64,000 nucleotides of DNA from Candidatus Scybalocola faecavium. Lineage in GTDB: Bacteria; Bacillota; Clostridia; Lachnospirales; Lachnospiraceae. The notes beneath the pieces are model-generated. The model ran no database searches. It was not told the origin of the DNA and was given only the letters and a program-made list of their open reading frames with translations. Of this stretch, positions 27,339 through 35,911 are shown piece after piece. Positions within the stretch are counted from its first letter, which is position 1; each line of letters opens with the position of its first letter. The stretch spans positions 39,973-103,972 of the forward strand of contig DVFP01000024.1 in assembly GCA_018713145.1 (NCBI GenBank). Reading direction: 5' to 3'. A program made the translations under genes and the position numbers.

Positions 27339-28187
27339 ATGAATGATTATAATAAGGGTCTTACCGCAGCGAAATTTGCAGCGCTTCATCGGATTAATAA
27401 AAGCACCCTTTTATATTATGATGAAATCGGATTGTTTTCACCGGCGATTAAAAAGCCGAACGGTTACCGGTACTATACTTATCGGCAGAGCAGCCGTCTG
27501 GAAATGATCCTGACCTTTCGGGAATTGGGTATGTCTATTGAAGAAATTCGGGATTATATGAACGCTCCGTCTAACGAGGCCCTGTTAGAGGTGCTTCATG
27601 AAAAGATCCTGGAAACAAACGTGGCTATAAGCCGTTTAAAAGAAATAAAAAATCTCCTGGTTGCCCGTCAGAAACAGGTTAAAAATCTCATGCATCTGGA
27701 TCTTTCACAGATTCAGTTGGTTCAGTGTCCGGAGGAGTATTTGCTTGTAAGTCCTTATGACGAAGCGGGAAATCCGGACGGGGAAGCATTGTCTGCCATT
27801 GAACATGCCAGAAGATTTCATACACACCGGATGTTTAATCATGCTTTTGGAACGATCATGAATCGGGAAGCTTTTGAATCGGGGACTTTTGACCGGTATG
27901 ACAGCTATTTTACCAAAGTGGAGAATCCTTCCAGGGCCCTGGCCCTTCGCCGTCAAAATAAAGATCGGAGCGGGTTTTTTATTAAACCTGCCGGAACTTA
28001 TATGCGGGCCTTTTGTGTAGGAAGCTGGGATAAGCTGCCGGAAACCTACCGGAAGATGGCGGACTATGCCGGAAAACATCACCTGACATTTTCCGGCCGT
28101 GCCTTTGAAGAGGGTGTTAATGAAATGGCTGTGCGCACTTGGGAGGATTATGTGACCCAGATCACTGTACAGGTGGAAATAAACTGA
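27339..28187 (+). CDS. MerR family regulator with GyrI-like effector domain
   Basis: A 282-residue activator. Residues 5-75 form the MerR winged helix (AAKFAALHRINKSTLLYYDE, then PNGYRYYTYRQSSRLEMILT and ELGMSIEEIRDYM), residues about 80-120 a dimerisation coiled coil, and the rest looks like the GyrI/BmrR drug-binding domain. ATG 27339 suits the ribosome site AGGGGG; an ATG at 27330 lies too close. The gene is divergent from the heterodimeric ABC exporter, whose promoter has the 19-bp spacer these proteins act on. It probably senses the compound that the exporter removes. Confidence 0.88.
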   Translation: MNDYNKGLTAAKFAALHRINKSTLLYYDEIGLFSPAIKKPNGYRYYTYRQSSRLEMILTFRELGMSIEEIRDYMNAPSNEALLEVLHEKILETNVAISRLKEIKNLLVARQKQVKNLMHLDLSQIQLVQCPEEYLLVSPYDEAGNPDGEALSAIEHARRFHTHRMFNHAFGTIMNREAFESGTFDRYDSYFTKVENPSRALALRRQNKDRSGFFIKPAGTYMRAFCVGSWDKLPETYRKMADYAGKHHLTFSGRAFEEGVNEMAVRTWEDYVTQITVQVEIN

Positions 28188-28203
28188 TCTTTTCCAATAA
28201 GTT

Positions 28204-28827
28204 TTAAGTTTCCATTGCTCCTTTTAGCTTTTCCAGTGCCTTTTTTTCAATACGGCTGACATAGCTTCTGGAAATTCCAAGATTTTGGGCAATTTCCCTT
28301 TGGGTAGCCGGACTGTGGCCGTCCAGTCCATACCGGCTGAAGATGATCTCCTTTTCCCGCGGTGTAAGAAGCTTTTGGATATTTTCATAAAGAAGGCGGA
28401 TGCTGTTGTCTCGGGCAATCTGTTCCACAACATCCGCCTCCTGGGTTTCCATAATATCTAAAAGGCTGATCTCATTTCCTTCTTTATCTGTGCCGATAGG
28501 GTCGTAAAGGGAAACCTCCCTTGCAAGTTTACGCTCACTGCGCAGCATCATTAAAAGCTCATTTTCAATACACCGGGCGGCATAGGTAACGATACGGTTT
28601 CCTTTGGACACATCAAAGGTGTTGACAGCTTTTACAAGACCTACGATGCCGATCGCGATCAATTCATCCATATCCCTGCCGGAATTATTATATTTTTTTA
28701 CAATATGGGCCACCAGGCGCAGATTTTTTTCAATAAGGATATTCCTGGCAGCTTCATCGCCGCCCCGATAGCGTTCCAGATAATAGCGTTCTTCCTCTGC
28801 AGTGAGGGGTTGGGGAAATGACTGCAA
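28204..28827 (-). CDS. sigK: Sporulation sigma factor SigK (late mother-cell)
   Basis: A 207-residue sigma-70 family factor of the sporulation SigE/SigK group. Region 2 contains NLRLVAHIVKKYNNSGRDMD and GLVKAVNTFDVSKG; region 4 has REIAQNLGISRSYVSRIEKK. The opening FPQPLTAEEERYYLERY is characteristic of SigK. No 20-residue pro-sequence as in Bacillus is present and the gene is not interrupted by a skin element, as in several clostridia. TTG 28827 is used as start because GAGGTG lies seven bases upstream; a GTG at 28842 is the alternative. SigK drives spore coat and cortex genes in the mother cell. Confidence 0.88.
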   Translation of the reverse strand: MQSFPQPLTAEEERYYLERYRGGDEAARNILIEKNLRLVAHIVKKYNNSGRDMDELIAIGIVGLVKAVNTFDVSKGNRIVTYAARCIENELLMMLRSERKLAREVSLYDPIGTDKEGNEISLLDIMETQEADVVEQIARDNSIRLLYENIQKLLTPREKEIIFSRYGLDGHSPATQREIAQNLGISRSYVSRIEKKALEKLKGAMET

Positions 28828-28834
28828 TAGAAAG

Positions 28835-28885
28835 CACCTCACAGCTGTCTTTAATCTTAGTGTATGCTGTGAGGTGTCCTAAAGT
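28835..28885 (-). promoter_or_regulatory. SigE/SigK-type promoter and 11-bp inverted repeat before sigK
   Basis: On the minus strand AC (28884-28885), 17 bp, CATACACTA (28858-28866) matches the SigK consensus (AC, CATAnnnTA) and nearly the SigE one. An inverted repeat GCTGTGAGGTG/CACCTCACAGC (28866-28876 and 28835-28845) brackets the start region; its inner arm contains the GAGGTG ribosome site. Confidence 0.6.
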
Positions 28886-28904
28886 GCTTTTCCACAAAAT
28901 GGGC

Positions 28905-29927
28905 TTATTTTGGACAGCTTTCCCGGTAATTGCACAGAGCCGGATATTTGCGGTAAACTTCAGACGATCTGCCGCTTTTAATTTCATCTATAAGTATGGT
29001 GATAAAATCCCGGCAAATTAATTCTGTAGGGACAGAAAAACTGGTGACGGATGGAGAAAGACGGCTGGCAACTGAGTCTCCGAATGAGAGGATCTCCATG
29101 GATTCGGGGATACGAATGTGCTGTTCTTTCAGGCAGGTTAAAACTCCCGAGGTCATTAAATCATTTAAGACAAAAATCCCGGTAATGCGGGAAGATTTTG
29201 TCAGTAATTCTTTCATAGCCTCATATCCGCCATTTCCATTTTTAGGACGGTAAGCAATAAAAATATTATTTTTGGAAATACCGTGCCCGATCAGATCATC
29301 GGAGAAACCTGTATAACGGTGACTGATGCTTTCATTAATTTCCTCTGGAATAATAACACCATAGTGAGAATGGTCATGATTCCTTAGAACTTTTGCGGCA
29401 TTTTTTCCTGTCTCATAGTCATCTAATAATACACAGCTATATCCGGCTACAAGACGATTATACATTACGATAGGAATATTCTTATGTCTGGAAAGGAGAA
29501 AATGGTTATCCATTTCTCCGGTTGTGGTAATTACTGCGCCATCATAATACTGCTTAGAAAGAAATGATTCTTTGTCACATAATTTATTGATAATGTAAGG
29601 ATGCAGTACATATTCGAAAGGATGAGACGCATAATTCTTATAGTCTTCCAGACTTTTTATAAAACGGTTTATCGGTAAATTAGGAAAAATATAGTCGTTC
29701 ATGGAGCAGAAGATACCGATACGGTAAGGTTGATCTGGGGAGACGGGGAAAATGGACGATTTTTTTTCGTATCCCAGCTGTGCGGCAATGTCCCGCACTT
29801 TTTTTTGTGTATCCTCAGCAATACGGGTATTGGCTGCCTTGCCGTTTAGAACAAGAGATACGGTTGTTACAGAAACTCCCGCCTCTTCTGCAATATCATT
29901 TAAATTAATTCTTTGTCGGTATGTCAT
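28905..29927 (-). CDS. LacI family transcriptional regulator
   Basis: A 340-residue repressor-like protein. The N-terminal INLNDIAEEAGVSVTTVSLV and VLNGKAANTRIAEDTQKKVR form the LacI helix-turn-helix and hinge; the remainder is a periplasmic-binding-protein-like sensor domain for a small ligand, often a sugar. ATG 29927 is chosen to start next to the helix-turn-helix; in-frame starts up to 29987 are possible but have poorer ribosome sites. The gene is divergent from the serine hydrolase/AEC genes, and a palindrome at 30021-30036 in the shared upstream region is a likely operator. Confidence 0.85.
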   Translation of the reverse strand: MTYRQRINLNDIAEEAGVSVTTVSLVLNGKAANTRIAEDTQKKVRDIAAQLGYEKKSSIFPVSPDQPYRIGIFCSMNDYIFPNLPINRFIKSLEDYKNYASHPFEYVLHPYIINKLCDKESFLSKQYYDGAVITTTGEMDNHFLLSRHKNIPIVMYNRLVAGYSCVLLDDYETGKNAAKVLRNHDHSHYGVIIPEEINESISHRYTGFSDDLIGHGISKNNIFIAYRPKNGNGGYEAMKELLTKSSRITGIFVLNDLMTSGVLTCLKEQHIRIPESMEILSFGDSVASRLSPSVTSFSVPTELICRDFITILIDEIKSGRSSEVYRKYPALCNYRESCPK

Positions 29928-30020
29928 AAGTTCTTTCACTTCCCAAGTAGGATTTCTAAAGTCAATATAGCAGAAAATTTTATCCATGTAAACTATAAAA
30001 CTAAAATTTTACTAAAAAAT

Positions 30021-30036
30021 TGCTAAAAATTTAGCA
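30021..30036. promoter_or_regulatory. Candidate LacI-type operator
   Basis: TGCTAAAAATTTAGCA, with 7-bp arms around AA. It lies between the divergent regulator and hydrolase genes; further CTAAAA half-sites sit on its left. Confidence 0.45.
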
Positions 30037-30192
30037 TAGAAAAATAGCGGTTTTGAATAGCGCAAATGTATATGAAAATTGAAAAAATACTAAAAGTGTT
30101 GAAAAAAGTTATTAAAAAATGCCGATTTACGAAAGCGCAGGCCTTTGATATAGTGTTTTCAATAAAAACAGCTTATGGAGAGGGTAGATAGT

Positions 30193-31720
30193 ATGACGGA
30201 GAAAACAATGGACTCAAGAGTTTCTTATGGAACCTGTGCTGAGGTTGGGATCGATCCGGCCAGTGTTTCCAGGCTGCTGGACCGGTTGGAAAACGGTGGA
30301 TGTGAGCCCCATGGTCTTATTATGATGCGCCATGGAAAGGTTTTTGCTAAAGGGTGGTGGAAGCCCTATGCCCCGGGAATGATCCACGGGATGCAGTCTT
30401 TGAGCAAAACGTATACGGCAACCGCTGTAGGGTTGGCTGTAACTGACGGGCTGCTGAGTCTGGAGGACCGGGTTGTCGATTTTTTTAAAGACTATACAGA
30501 AAAAAAACAATTACAAAAAGAAATGTACCAGTTATCTATTCGTCATTTACTTATGATGAGCAGCGGAATGATGGGGGTCCCATCCTTTGAGGGAGATTGG
30601 ATCCGGAATTTTTTAGAGCAGCCCATTGAAAATAAGCCGGGAACCGTATTTTTTTATAACAGTGCCGGAACAACACTTTTAGGAGAGATCATCCGACGGG
30701 TTACAGGAATGGGCCTGGAAGATTATTTGGAAAAAAGACTGTTTCAAAAGATGGACATGGATCTGGAACATATTCAGTGGATGAAACTTCCGGACGGATT
30801 GGAGATTGGCGGGAGCGGTTTATATACAACTTTGGAAAATAATCTCAAATTGGCTATGCTGTATTTATAATGAAGGATTGTGGAATAAGGAACAACTGTT
30901 AAGCAGAGATTTTGTTCGGGAGGCCATGTCGATACAGGTGGATAACCGGAATCCGGAATCCCTGGAGGGAAGCGCCGGTTACGGATTTCAAATGTGGAAA
31001 TGCAGTTATAAGGATGCCTGGAGAATGGACGGAGCTATGGGACAGTACGCGATTATATGTCCCTGCGAGGATATGATCATTGTTTTTTGTGAGCGTTTAA
31101 AAGACATGAAGCCGGATTGTGCTGATAAAGTTCTGGGAGAATTTTGGGACTTTATGGATAATGGAATTTTAAGCCCACAAGGCATGGCGGATAAAATAGA
31201 TGCTCATGGGGCGGAACAAAAATGGCTGGAACAAAAAACAGCATCCCTGTCATTGCCTGGGGTTTTGTATAATCCTCAGGGGGATATGTCTTTGTTTACA
31301 GGATGTTATAAGGTGATTGGAGGAATGTTCTCCCTGGTGCCTCCGGTAGGCGGGATTATGGCAGGGTGTTTCCCTCAGCCGCTGATTTTATCCTTCCAGA
31401 TCGAATTTGGCAGAGATATATGCCGCCTGTATGTGACACAGGAGGATAAGACCTGGACGCTGGATGCGGGGATGGATGGACTGGCAAGGACAAATTCTAT
31501 CCAGGTAAAAGATCAGCCCATTACTCTTATTTTGGCTTCTGCTGCGTTTACCGGGCCTCAGGAGCTGACTTTACATATTCGTTGGCCGCAAACTTGTTAC
31601 TGCGCAGATTATAAAATAAAATCTGATGCCCAAAGTCTTACAATGGCCCAAGTATATCCGGATTTGGATCCGGCGCCGGAGACGGAACATACCTGTGTGG
31701 CTGTAAAAATAAATGAATAA
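30193..31720 (+). pseudogene. Serine hydrolase (beta-lactamase class C-like), frameshifted
   Basis: The first frame runs from ATG 30193 (GAGAGGG ribosome site) to TAA 30868-30870. The homologous protein continues one frame over, from NEGLWNKEQLLSRDFVREAM to TAA at 31720. Removing one T from the TTT at 30865-30867 would join them as a single protein of about 508 residues. The N-terminal part has the nucleophile motif SLSK (in MQSLSKTYTATA) and FFYNSAGTTLLGEI in place of the YxN motif. The family covers esterases, peptidases and beta-lactamase-like proteins. The break removes the C-terminal half of the catalytic domain, so the product is probably inactive unless the base is a sequencing error. 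Confidence 0.8.
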
Positions 31721-31732
31721 GGAGTGATACTT

Positions 31733-32644
31733 ATGATTGCGTTCTCTGATATTGTATCTCTTCAGATGTCTGTGCTCCTTATGATCCTTACAGGCTTTGT
31801 TTTAAAGAAAATCCATATTATACGGCCGGAAAATGAAAAGTGCTTGTCTGATCTGGTCATGCTGGTATTTATGCCGGCATCTATTATTTATTCTTTTTCC
31901 ACAGACTTAACGATCGATGTTTTAAAAAACGGAATTGTGATCCTGGTCATCGGATTTGCGGTCCAGTTTTTGGCCATGGGACTGAATAAGTTTTTATATA
32001 ATTGGTGTCCGGATTCGGAAAAGCGGATCTATCAGTACGGCACCCTGGTTTCTAATGGAGGATTAGTGGGAATCCCTATTATCAGCGGACTTTTTGGGAT
32101 GCAGGGCGTTATGTATGCAAATATTTATCTCATTGCCCAGAGGATATTTATTTGGTCTGCCGGTATTTCTCTGTTTACTAAACAGAAGAAAAGCTGGAAA
32201 ACACTGGTGATCCAAACCATTACCAATCCCACTGTGATTGCCATTTTTATTGGCCTGCTGCCATCTATTTTCGGACTGTCTTATCCCAATGTTATTTTAA
32301 ACGCTGTGGACCATATTGGATCTTGTCTGTCTGCCATGTCCCTGATCGTGGTAGGTTCTATTCTGGCAGATATTCAATGGAAGGGGCTGATCACCAAAGG
32401 AATGGTGGAATTATCTGCCAACCGACTTCTGATCATTCCGCTGATTGTCCTGCTTATCGGACGTTTGCTGCAGCTTCCTGAGGACATTGTATGGATTTCC
32501 GTACTGCTGGTTGGTATGCCTGTGGCGTCCACCTGTGCTGTATTGGCACGGAAATACAATCAGGATTACAAGCTTGCGTCAAGGAGCATCCTGGTGACAA
32601 CGATTCTTTCTATGGTCACATTGCCGGTGCTTACTTTATTTTAA
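31733..32644 (+). CDS. AEC family transporter (auxin efflux carrier-like permease)
   Basis: A 303-residue membrane protein with about ten hydrophobic segments. The pattern, with GGLVGIPIISGLFG near residue 110, QTITNPTVIAIFIGLLPS in the middle and LLVGMPVASTCAVLARKYN near the C-terminus, is that of the AEC/membrane transport protein family (malate permease and similar). ATG 31733 has AAGGAGTGATACTT before it, 12 bases after the hydrolase gene, so they share a transcript. Family members carry organic acids; the substrate is unknown here. Confidence 0.85.
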   Translation: MIAFSDIVSLQMSVLLMILTGFVLKKIHIIRPENEKCLSDLVMLVFMPASIIYSFSTDLTIDVLKNGIVILVIGFAVQFLAMGLNKFLYNWCPDSEKRIYQYGTLVSNGGLVGIPIISGLFGMQGVMYANIYLIAQRIFIWSAGISLFTKQKKSWKTLVIQTITNPTVIAIFIGLLPSIFGLSYPNVILNAVDHIGSCLSAMSLIVVGSILADIQWKGLITKGMVELSANRLLIIPLIVLLIGRLLQLPEDIVWISVLLVGMPVASTCAVLARKYNQDYKLASRSILVTTILSMVTLPVLTLF

Positions 32645-32660
32645 TACGATTCCCCTGTGT

Positions 32661-32709
32661 AAAGGCCGTGAGATGGAGGATGCTCCTGATCTCACGGCCT
32701 TATTTTTTT
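32661..32709 (+). terminator. Terminator after the AEC transporter gene
   Basis: AAGGCCGTGAGAT (32662-32674) pairs with ATCTCACGGCCTT (32689-32701), then ATTTTTTT. Confidence 0.88.
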
Positions 32710-33082
32710 AGAAAAAGCGATCCGCATCCGGGATCTGCTCAGGTGTTAAGTGCTGGATGCAGTCCCAGTGTTCTGCCAGTTTTCCGTCCTCTAAACGGAA
32801 TACATCAAAAACAATGTTTTCCACTTCGCCTTTTTTAAGAACGGCGTGATGATGGCAGACAACAATATCTCCGTCTTCATATACATGCTTGATTCTAAGC
32901 TCCAAATCCGGGAACATTTTAAAAAAGCGGTTTTGAGCGAAATCAATAAAACCTGCCTTTCCCTGTGCAACTGTGGGATTGTGCTGTTTGTAGTCATCTT
33001 TCATGTATTTGTCTACAACAGACAGATCCTTGCCGTTAAAAACGACTTTTACAAATTCCATTACGATTTCTTTGTTTGACAT
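32708..33082 (-). CDS. NTF2/SnoaL-like protein
   Basis: A 124-residue protein with the cone-shaped NTF2/SnoaL fold signature: an N-terminal helix pair (NKEIVMEFVKVVFNGKD), YKQHNPTVAQGKAGFIDFAQ, then the strand pattern IVVCHHHAVLKKG and IVFDVFRLEDGKLAEHWD. Proteins of this type act as small cyclases, isomerases or binding proteins; no active-site assignment is safe. ATG 33082 has AAGGAGG nine bases upstream; ATG 33091 is too close to it. It is convergent with the AEC gene and stands alone. Confidence 0.78.
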   Translation of the reverse strand: MSNKEIVMEFVKVVFNGKDLSVVDKYMKDDYKQHNPTVAQGKAGFIDFAQNRFFKMFPDLELRIKHVYEDGDIVVCHHHAVLKKGEVENIVFDVFRLEDGKLAEHWDCIQHLTPEQIPDADRFF

Positions 33083-33091
33083 AATTGACAT

Positions 33092-33299
33092 CCTCCTTGG
33101 AAATGTTAAAGTACCCCCAGGCTTTCATAAGAGAAAGACAGAGTATTTATTTGATATTATACATGATAGAAGTATAAAATCATAGTGATTATTTTACTGT
33201 TTTATAAAAACTGAAATTGCCCTGCCATTGATGGACACTAAGCCTGTAACAGTTCCGGCGAAACTGTTATCTAAACATCCAGGACTTAAAAAAATCCCC
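33092..33299. other. Intergenic stretch between the NTF2-like gene and the amino-acid importer
   Basis: No gene is seen. A small hairpin, TAACAGTT (33247-33254) with AACTGTTA (33262-33269), and a minus-strand TATAAT-like box near 33156-33161, possibly for the NTF2-like gene, are the only features noted. Confidence 0.35.
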
Positions 33300-33450
33300 T
33301 TGACTTTTTATACATTTTACTTTACTCTGGTAGAGTGATAACCCACTGACAAGATCCAGTACACACCAATGTGGCCGGCGGTCAGACTGGGAACCTTTTT
33401 ATGACTGATATGGATTCAGCCACATTATTATAATATGGAGGAAATGTGAA
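33300..33450 (+). promoter_or_regulatory. Promoter and structured leader of the amino-acid ABC importer
   Basis: TTGACT (33300-33305), 17 bp, TACTCT (33323-33328). In the leader, GCCACATT (33419-33426) can pair with AATGTGGC (33368-33375) over 8 bp. Alternatively its CACATT can pair with AATGTG (33443-33448), placing the GGAGG ribosome site in the loop. The two pairings exclude each other. CCAGT/ACTGG (33356-33360, 33386-33390) adds a further helix. I do not recognise a known riboswitch class. Confidence 0.5.
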
Positions 33451-34362
33451 ATGAAAAAGTTTACAGCAGTATGTTTTGCGGCAGTTATGGCCATGTCCCT
33501 GGCTGCATGCGGCAATGATTCAGGGAAGACTTCCGGGGATGGGGAAAACCAGACCGCAGCTCAGTCTCAGGCAGACACGCAGGAAGCACAAAGCGGTGAA
33601 GAAACACAAGACCTGGGGGAAAGCGATGGGACAGCCTCAGAAACTGCGGATGTGACAGATATTGGATATGACCATTTAATTATTGGTGTGGATGATACTT
33701 TTGCTCCGATGGGCTTTTTAGATGAAAATAATGATCTGGTAGGTTTTGATATTGACCTGGCTAACGCTGCCGCCCAAAAGCTTGGCGTTACAGTAGAATT
33801 CCAGGTGATTAACTGGGATATGAAGGAGCAGGAGTTAAATCAGGGAAATGTAGATCTGATCTGGAATGGCTATAGTATTACAGATGAGCGTAAGGAACAA
33901 GTAAACTTTACAGAACCTTACCTGGATAATGAGCAGGTTGTGGTGACCATGGCAGATTCGGGAATTTCATCTTTGGATGATCTGGCCGGAAAAGTAGTAG
34001 CTGCTCAGATTAATTCCAGTGCTGTAGAGGCCATGGATGCTCATCCGGAAATTTCAGATACTTTCGCTGATCGTCCGGTGTTTGATACAAATGATATGGC
34101 CATTATGGATATGGAGGCTGGACGTTCTGATGCTGTTGTTGCAGATAAGGTCCTTTTGGATTATGTGATTTCCCATAAGGATGACCCATCTCAGTACGTG
34201 ATCCTGGAGGATGGCTTTGGCAGTGAGGAGTATGCAGTAGGTGTACGGAAAGAAGATACACAGCTTTTAGATGCATTAAATCAGGTTTTGGATGAAATGA
34301 AAGCTGACGGTACTGCAGCGGAAATTTCTGAAAAATGGTTTGGTGCAGATATTGTAAAATAA
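33451..34362 (+). CDS. Amino acid ABC transporter substrate-binding lipoprotein
   Basis: A 303-residue extracellular binding protein. A lipoprotein signal peptide ends at LAAC (cysteine about residue 20), followed by a Gly/Gln/Glu/Thr-rich linker up to about residue 68. The family 3 solute-binding domain then starts (IIGVDDTFAPMGFLDENNDL and VGFDIDLANAAAQKLGV), with the signature end at SEKWFGADIV. It captures an amino acid, probably polar or cystine-like, for the permease and ATPase encoded next. The lipid anchor would be added by Lgt, whose gene is at 53919. Confidence 0.9.
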   Translation: MKKFTAVCFAAVMAMSLAACGNDSGKTSGDGENQTAAQSQADTQEAQSGEETQDLGESDGTASETADVTDIGYDHLIIGVDDTFAPMGFLDENNDLVGFDIDLANAAAQKLGVTVEFQVINWDMKEQELNQGNVDLIWNGYSITDERKEQVNFTEPYLDNEQVVVTMADSGISSLDDLAGKVVAAQINSSAVEAMDAHPEISDTFADRPVFDTNDMAIMDMEAGRSDAVVADKVLLDYVISHKDDPSQYVILEDGFGSEEYAVGVRKEDTQLLDALNQVLDEMKADGTAAEISEKWFGADIVK

Positions 34363-34390
34363 CCGGGCCGTTTAAGGAGGCAGAGCAACT

Positions 34391-35041
34391 ATGTCATATA
34401 TTATCCAGATCCTTCCGCAGATCATGGAAGGTATGGGCGTTACCCTGGGCACCTTTGCCATAACCATTGTTTTATCTATTCCCCTGGGAGCACTTATTTC
34501 TTTGTGCCGCGTATCCCGGGTGAGTATATTGCGTTGGGTTTCAGGATTTTATACCTGGGTCCTTCGGGGGACACCGCTGCTTTTGCAGATGTTCCTGATC
34601 TTTTTCGGACTTCCGGCAGTGGGGATACGTCTGTTTGGTCGGACGCGTCTGCCCTATGTATTTTTTGCGTTTATTATTAATTATGCCGCCTATTTTGCGG
34701 AAATATTCCGTTCCGGCATCCAGTCTGTAGAAAAGGGCCAGATTGAGGCGGCCAAGCTCTTAGGGCTGACCGGCGCTCAGATCAACCTGAAGATTGTTAT
34801 GCCCCAGGTGATTAAACGGACACTGCCATCGATCGGCAATGAGATCATTACCCTGATCAAGGATACATCTTTGGTTTATGCTTTAGGGATCACAGAGATC
34901 TTTAAGATCGCAAAGAGCATTTCCACAAGAGATGTTACCCTGACCCCGTATATTGTGGTTGGTGTGATCTATCTGATCTTAACGGCAGTGATTACAAAGC
35001 TGCTGAACCGGGCAGAGAAAAAGGTGTATTATGAAGAATAA
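34391..35041 (+). CDS. Amino acid ABC transporter permease
   Basis: A 216-residue polar amino acid permease (HisM/GlnP type) with about five transmembrane segments. YTWVLRGTPLLLQMFLIFFG is the conserved RGTP segment and EAAKLLGLTGAQINLKIVMP the coupling EAA loop that contacts the ATPase. ATG 34391 follows TTAAGGAGGCAGAGCAACT. It lies 28 bases after the binding-protein gene and 54 before the ATPase gene; probably it forms a homodimer, since only one permease gene is present. Confidence 0.92.
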   Translation: MSYIIQILPQIMEGMGVTLGTFAITIVLSIPLGALISLCRVSRVSILRWVSGFYTWVLRGTPLLLQMFLIFFGLPAVGIRLFGRTRLPYVFFAFIINYAAYFAEIFRSGIQSVEKGQIEAAKLLGLTGAQINLKIVMPQVIKRTLPSIGNEIITLIKDTSLVYALGITEIFKIAKSISTRDVTLTPYIVVGVIYLILTAVITKLLNRAEKKVYYEE

Positions 35042-35095
35042 AAAGGCGTTCCCGCACAGGTGTTATGCCCTGATATGGATAGGAAGTGAAATGGC

Positions 35096-35779
35096 ATGCT
35101 TTTGGAAGTAGAGGGCCTGTATAAGGCATTTAAAGGCGTTCAGGTGCTCTCAGATATAAATTTTAATGTGGAAAAGGGCGAGATCGTGTCCCTGCTTGGT
35201 CAGTCGGGAGCTGGCAAGACCACGATTATCCGGTGTATTACCGGTCTTGAACGTCCGGATCAGGGCAATATTGCTATAAACGGACAGTATATTTGTCAGA
35301 AAAAGGACGGGAAAATGACCTATGCCGGAAAGAAGGAGCTGTATGAGATCCGCCGGCAGATGGGTATGGTTTTTCAGAGCTACCATTTGTTTCCCCACAT
35401 GACTGTACTGAGAAATGTGACCCTGGCGTTGACTGACGTACATAAAATGTCCCAGGCCCAGGCAAAGTCCAAGGCAATGGAGATGCTTAAAAGCCTTGGT
35501 CTGGAGGATAAGGCAGACAGTCGGCCTTATGAACTTTCCGGAGGGCAAAAACAAAGAGTAGCCATTGCCCGTTCCTGCGTGACGAATCCCCGTCTCCTTT
35601 GTTTTGATGAACCTACAGCGGCCCTGGATCCTCAGACTACGAAGGAAATGACCCGGATCATTAAGAACCTGGCGGAAGAGGGCATGGGGATCCTCATCAT
35701 CAGTCATGACATACCTTTTGTGGAGGATGTGTCCGACCGGGTGCTGATGGTAGAGAAGGGAAAGATCCGCTGTCAGTAA
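35096..35779 (+). CDS. Amino acid ABC transporter ATP-binding protein
   Basis: A 227-residue ATPase of the polar amino acid uptake family. Walker A GQSGAGKTT is near residue 35, the signature ELSGGQKQRVAIARSC near 140, Walker B RLLCFDEPTAALDP follows, and the H-loop is in ILIISHDIPFVEDV. ATG 35096 has AGGAAGTGAAATGGC before it. It completes the binding protein-permease-ATPase importer at 33451-35779. Confidence 0.93.
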   Translation: MLLEVEGLYKAFKGVQVLSDINFNVEKGEIVSLLGQSGAGKTTIIRCITGLERPDQGNIAINGQYICQKKDGKMTYAGKKELYEIRRQMGMVFQSYHLFPHMTVLRNVTLALTDVHKMSQAQAKSKAMEMLKSLGLEDKADSRPYELSGGQKQRVAIARSCVTNPRLLCFDEPTAALDPQTTKEMTRIIKNLAEEGMGILIISHDIPFVEDVSDRVLMVEKGKIRCQ

Positions 35780-35911
35780 AGCATATGCTTTTGATGTGCT
35801 GACGGGTCATCTCCGGCGTTTTTTTCTATGGTATTTCTTGAAGCAGCGTGTTACAATAGAAGCCATGCAGACAGTAAATCATGGAATGAGACATTTAAGG
35901 ACGGTGATTGT

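Noticed and set aside
33300..33450. T-box, lysine or SAM riboswitch before the amino-acid importer.
   Set aside because: The conserved T-box bulge, L-box and S-box core words are all absent; only unassigned pairings remain.
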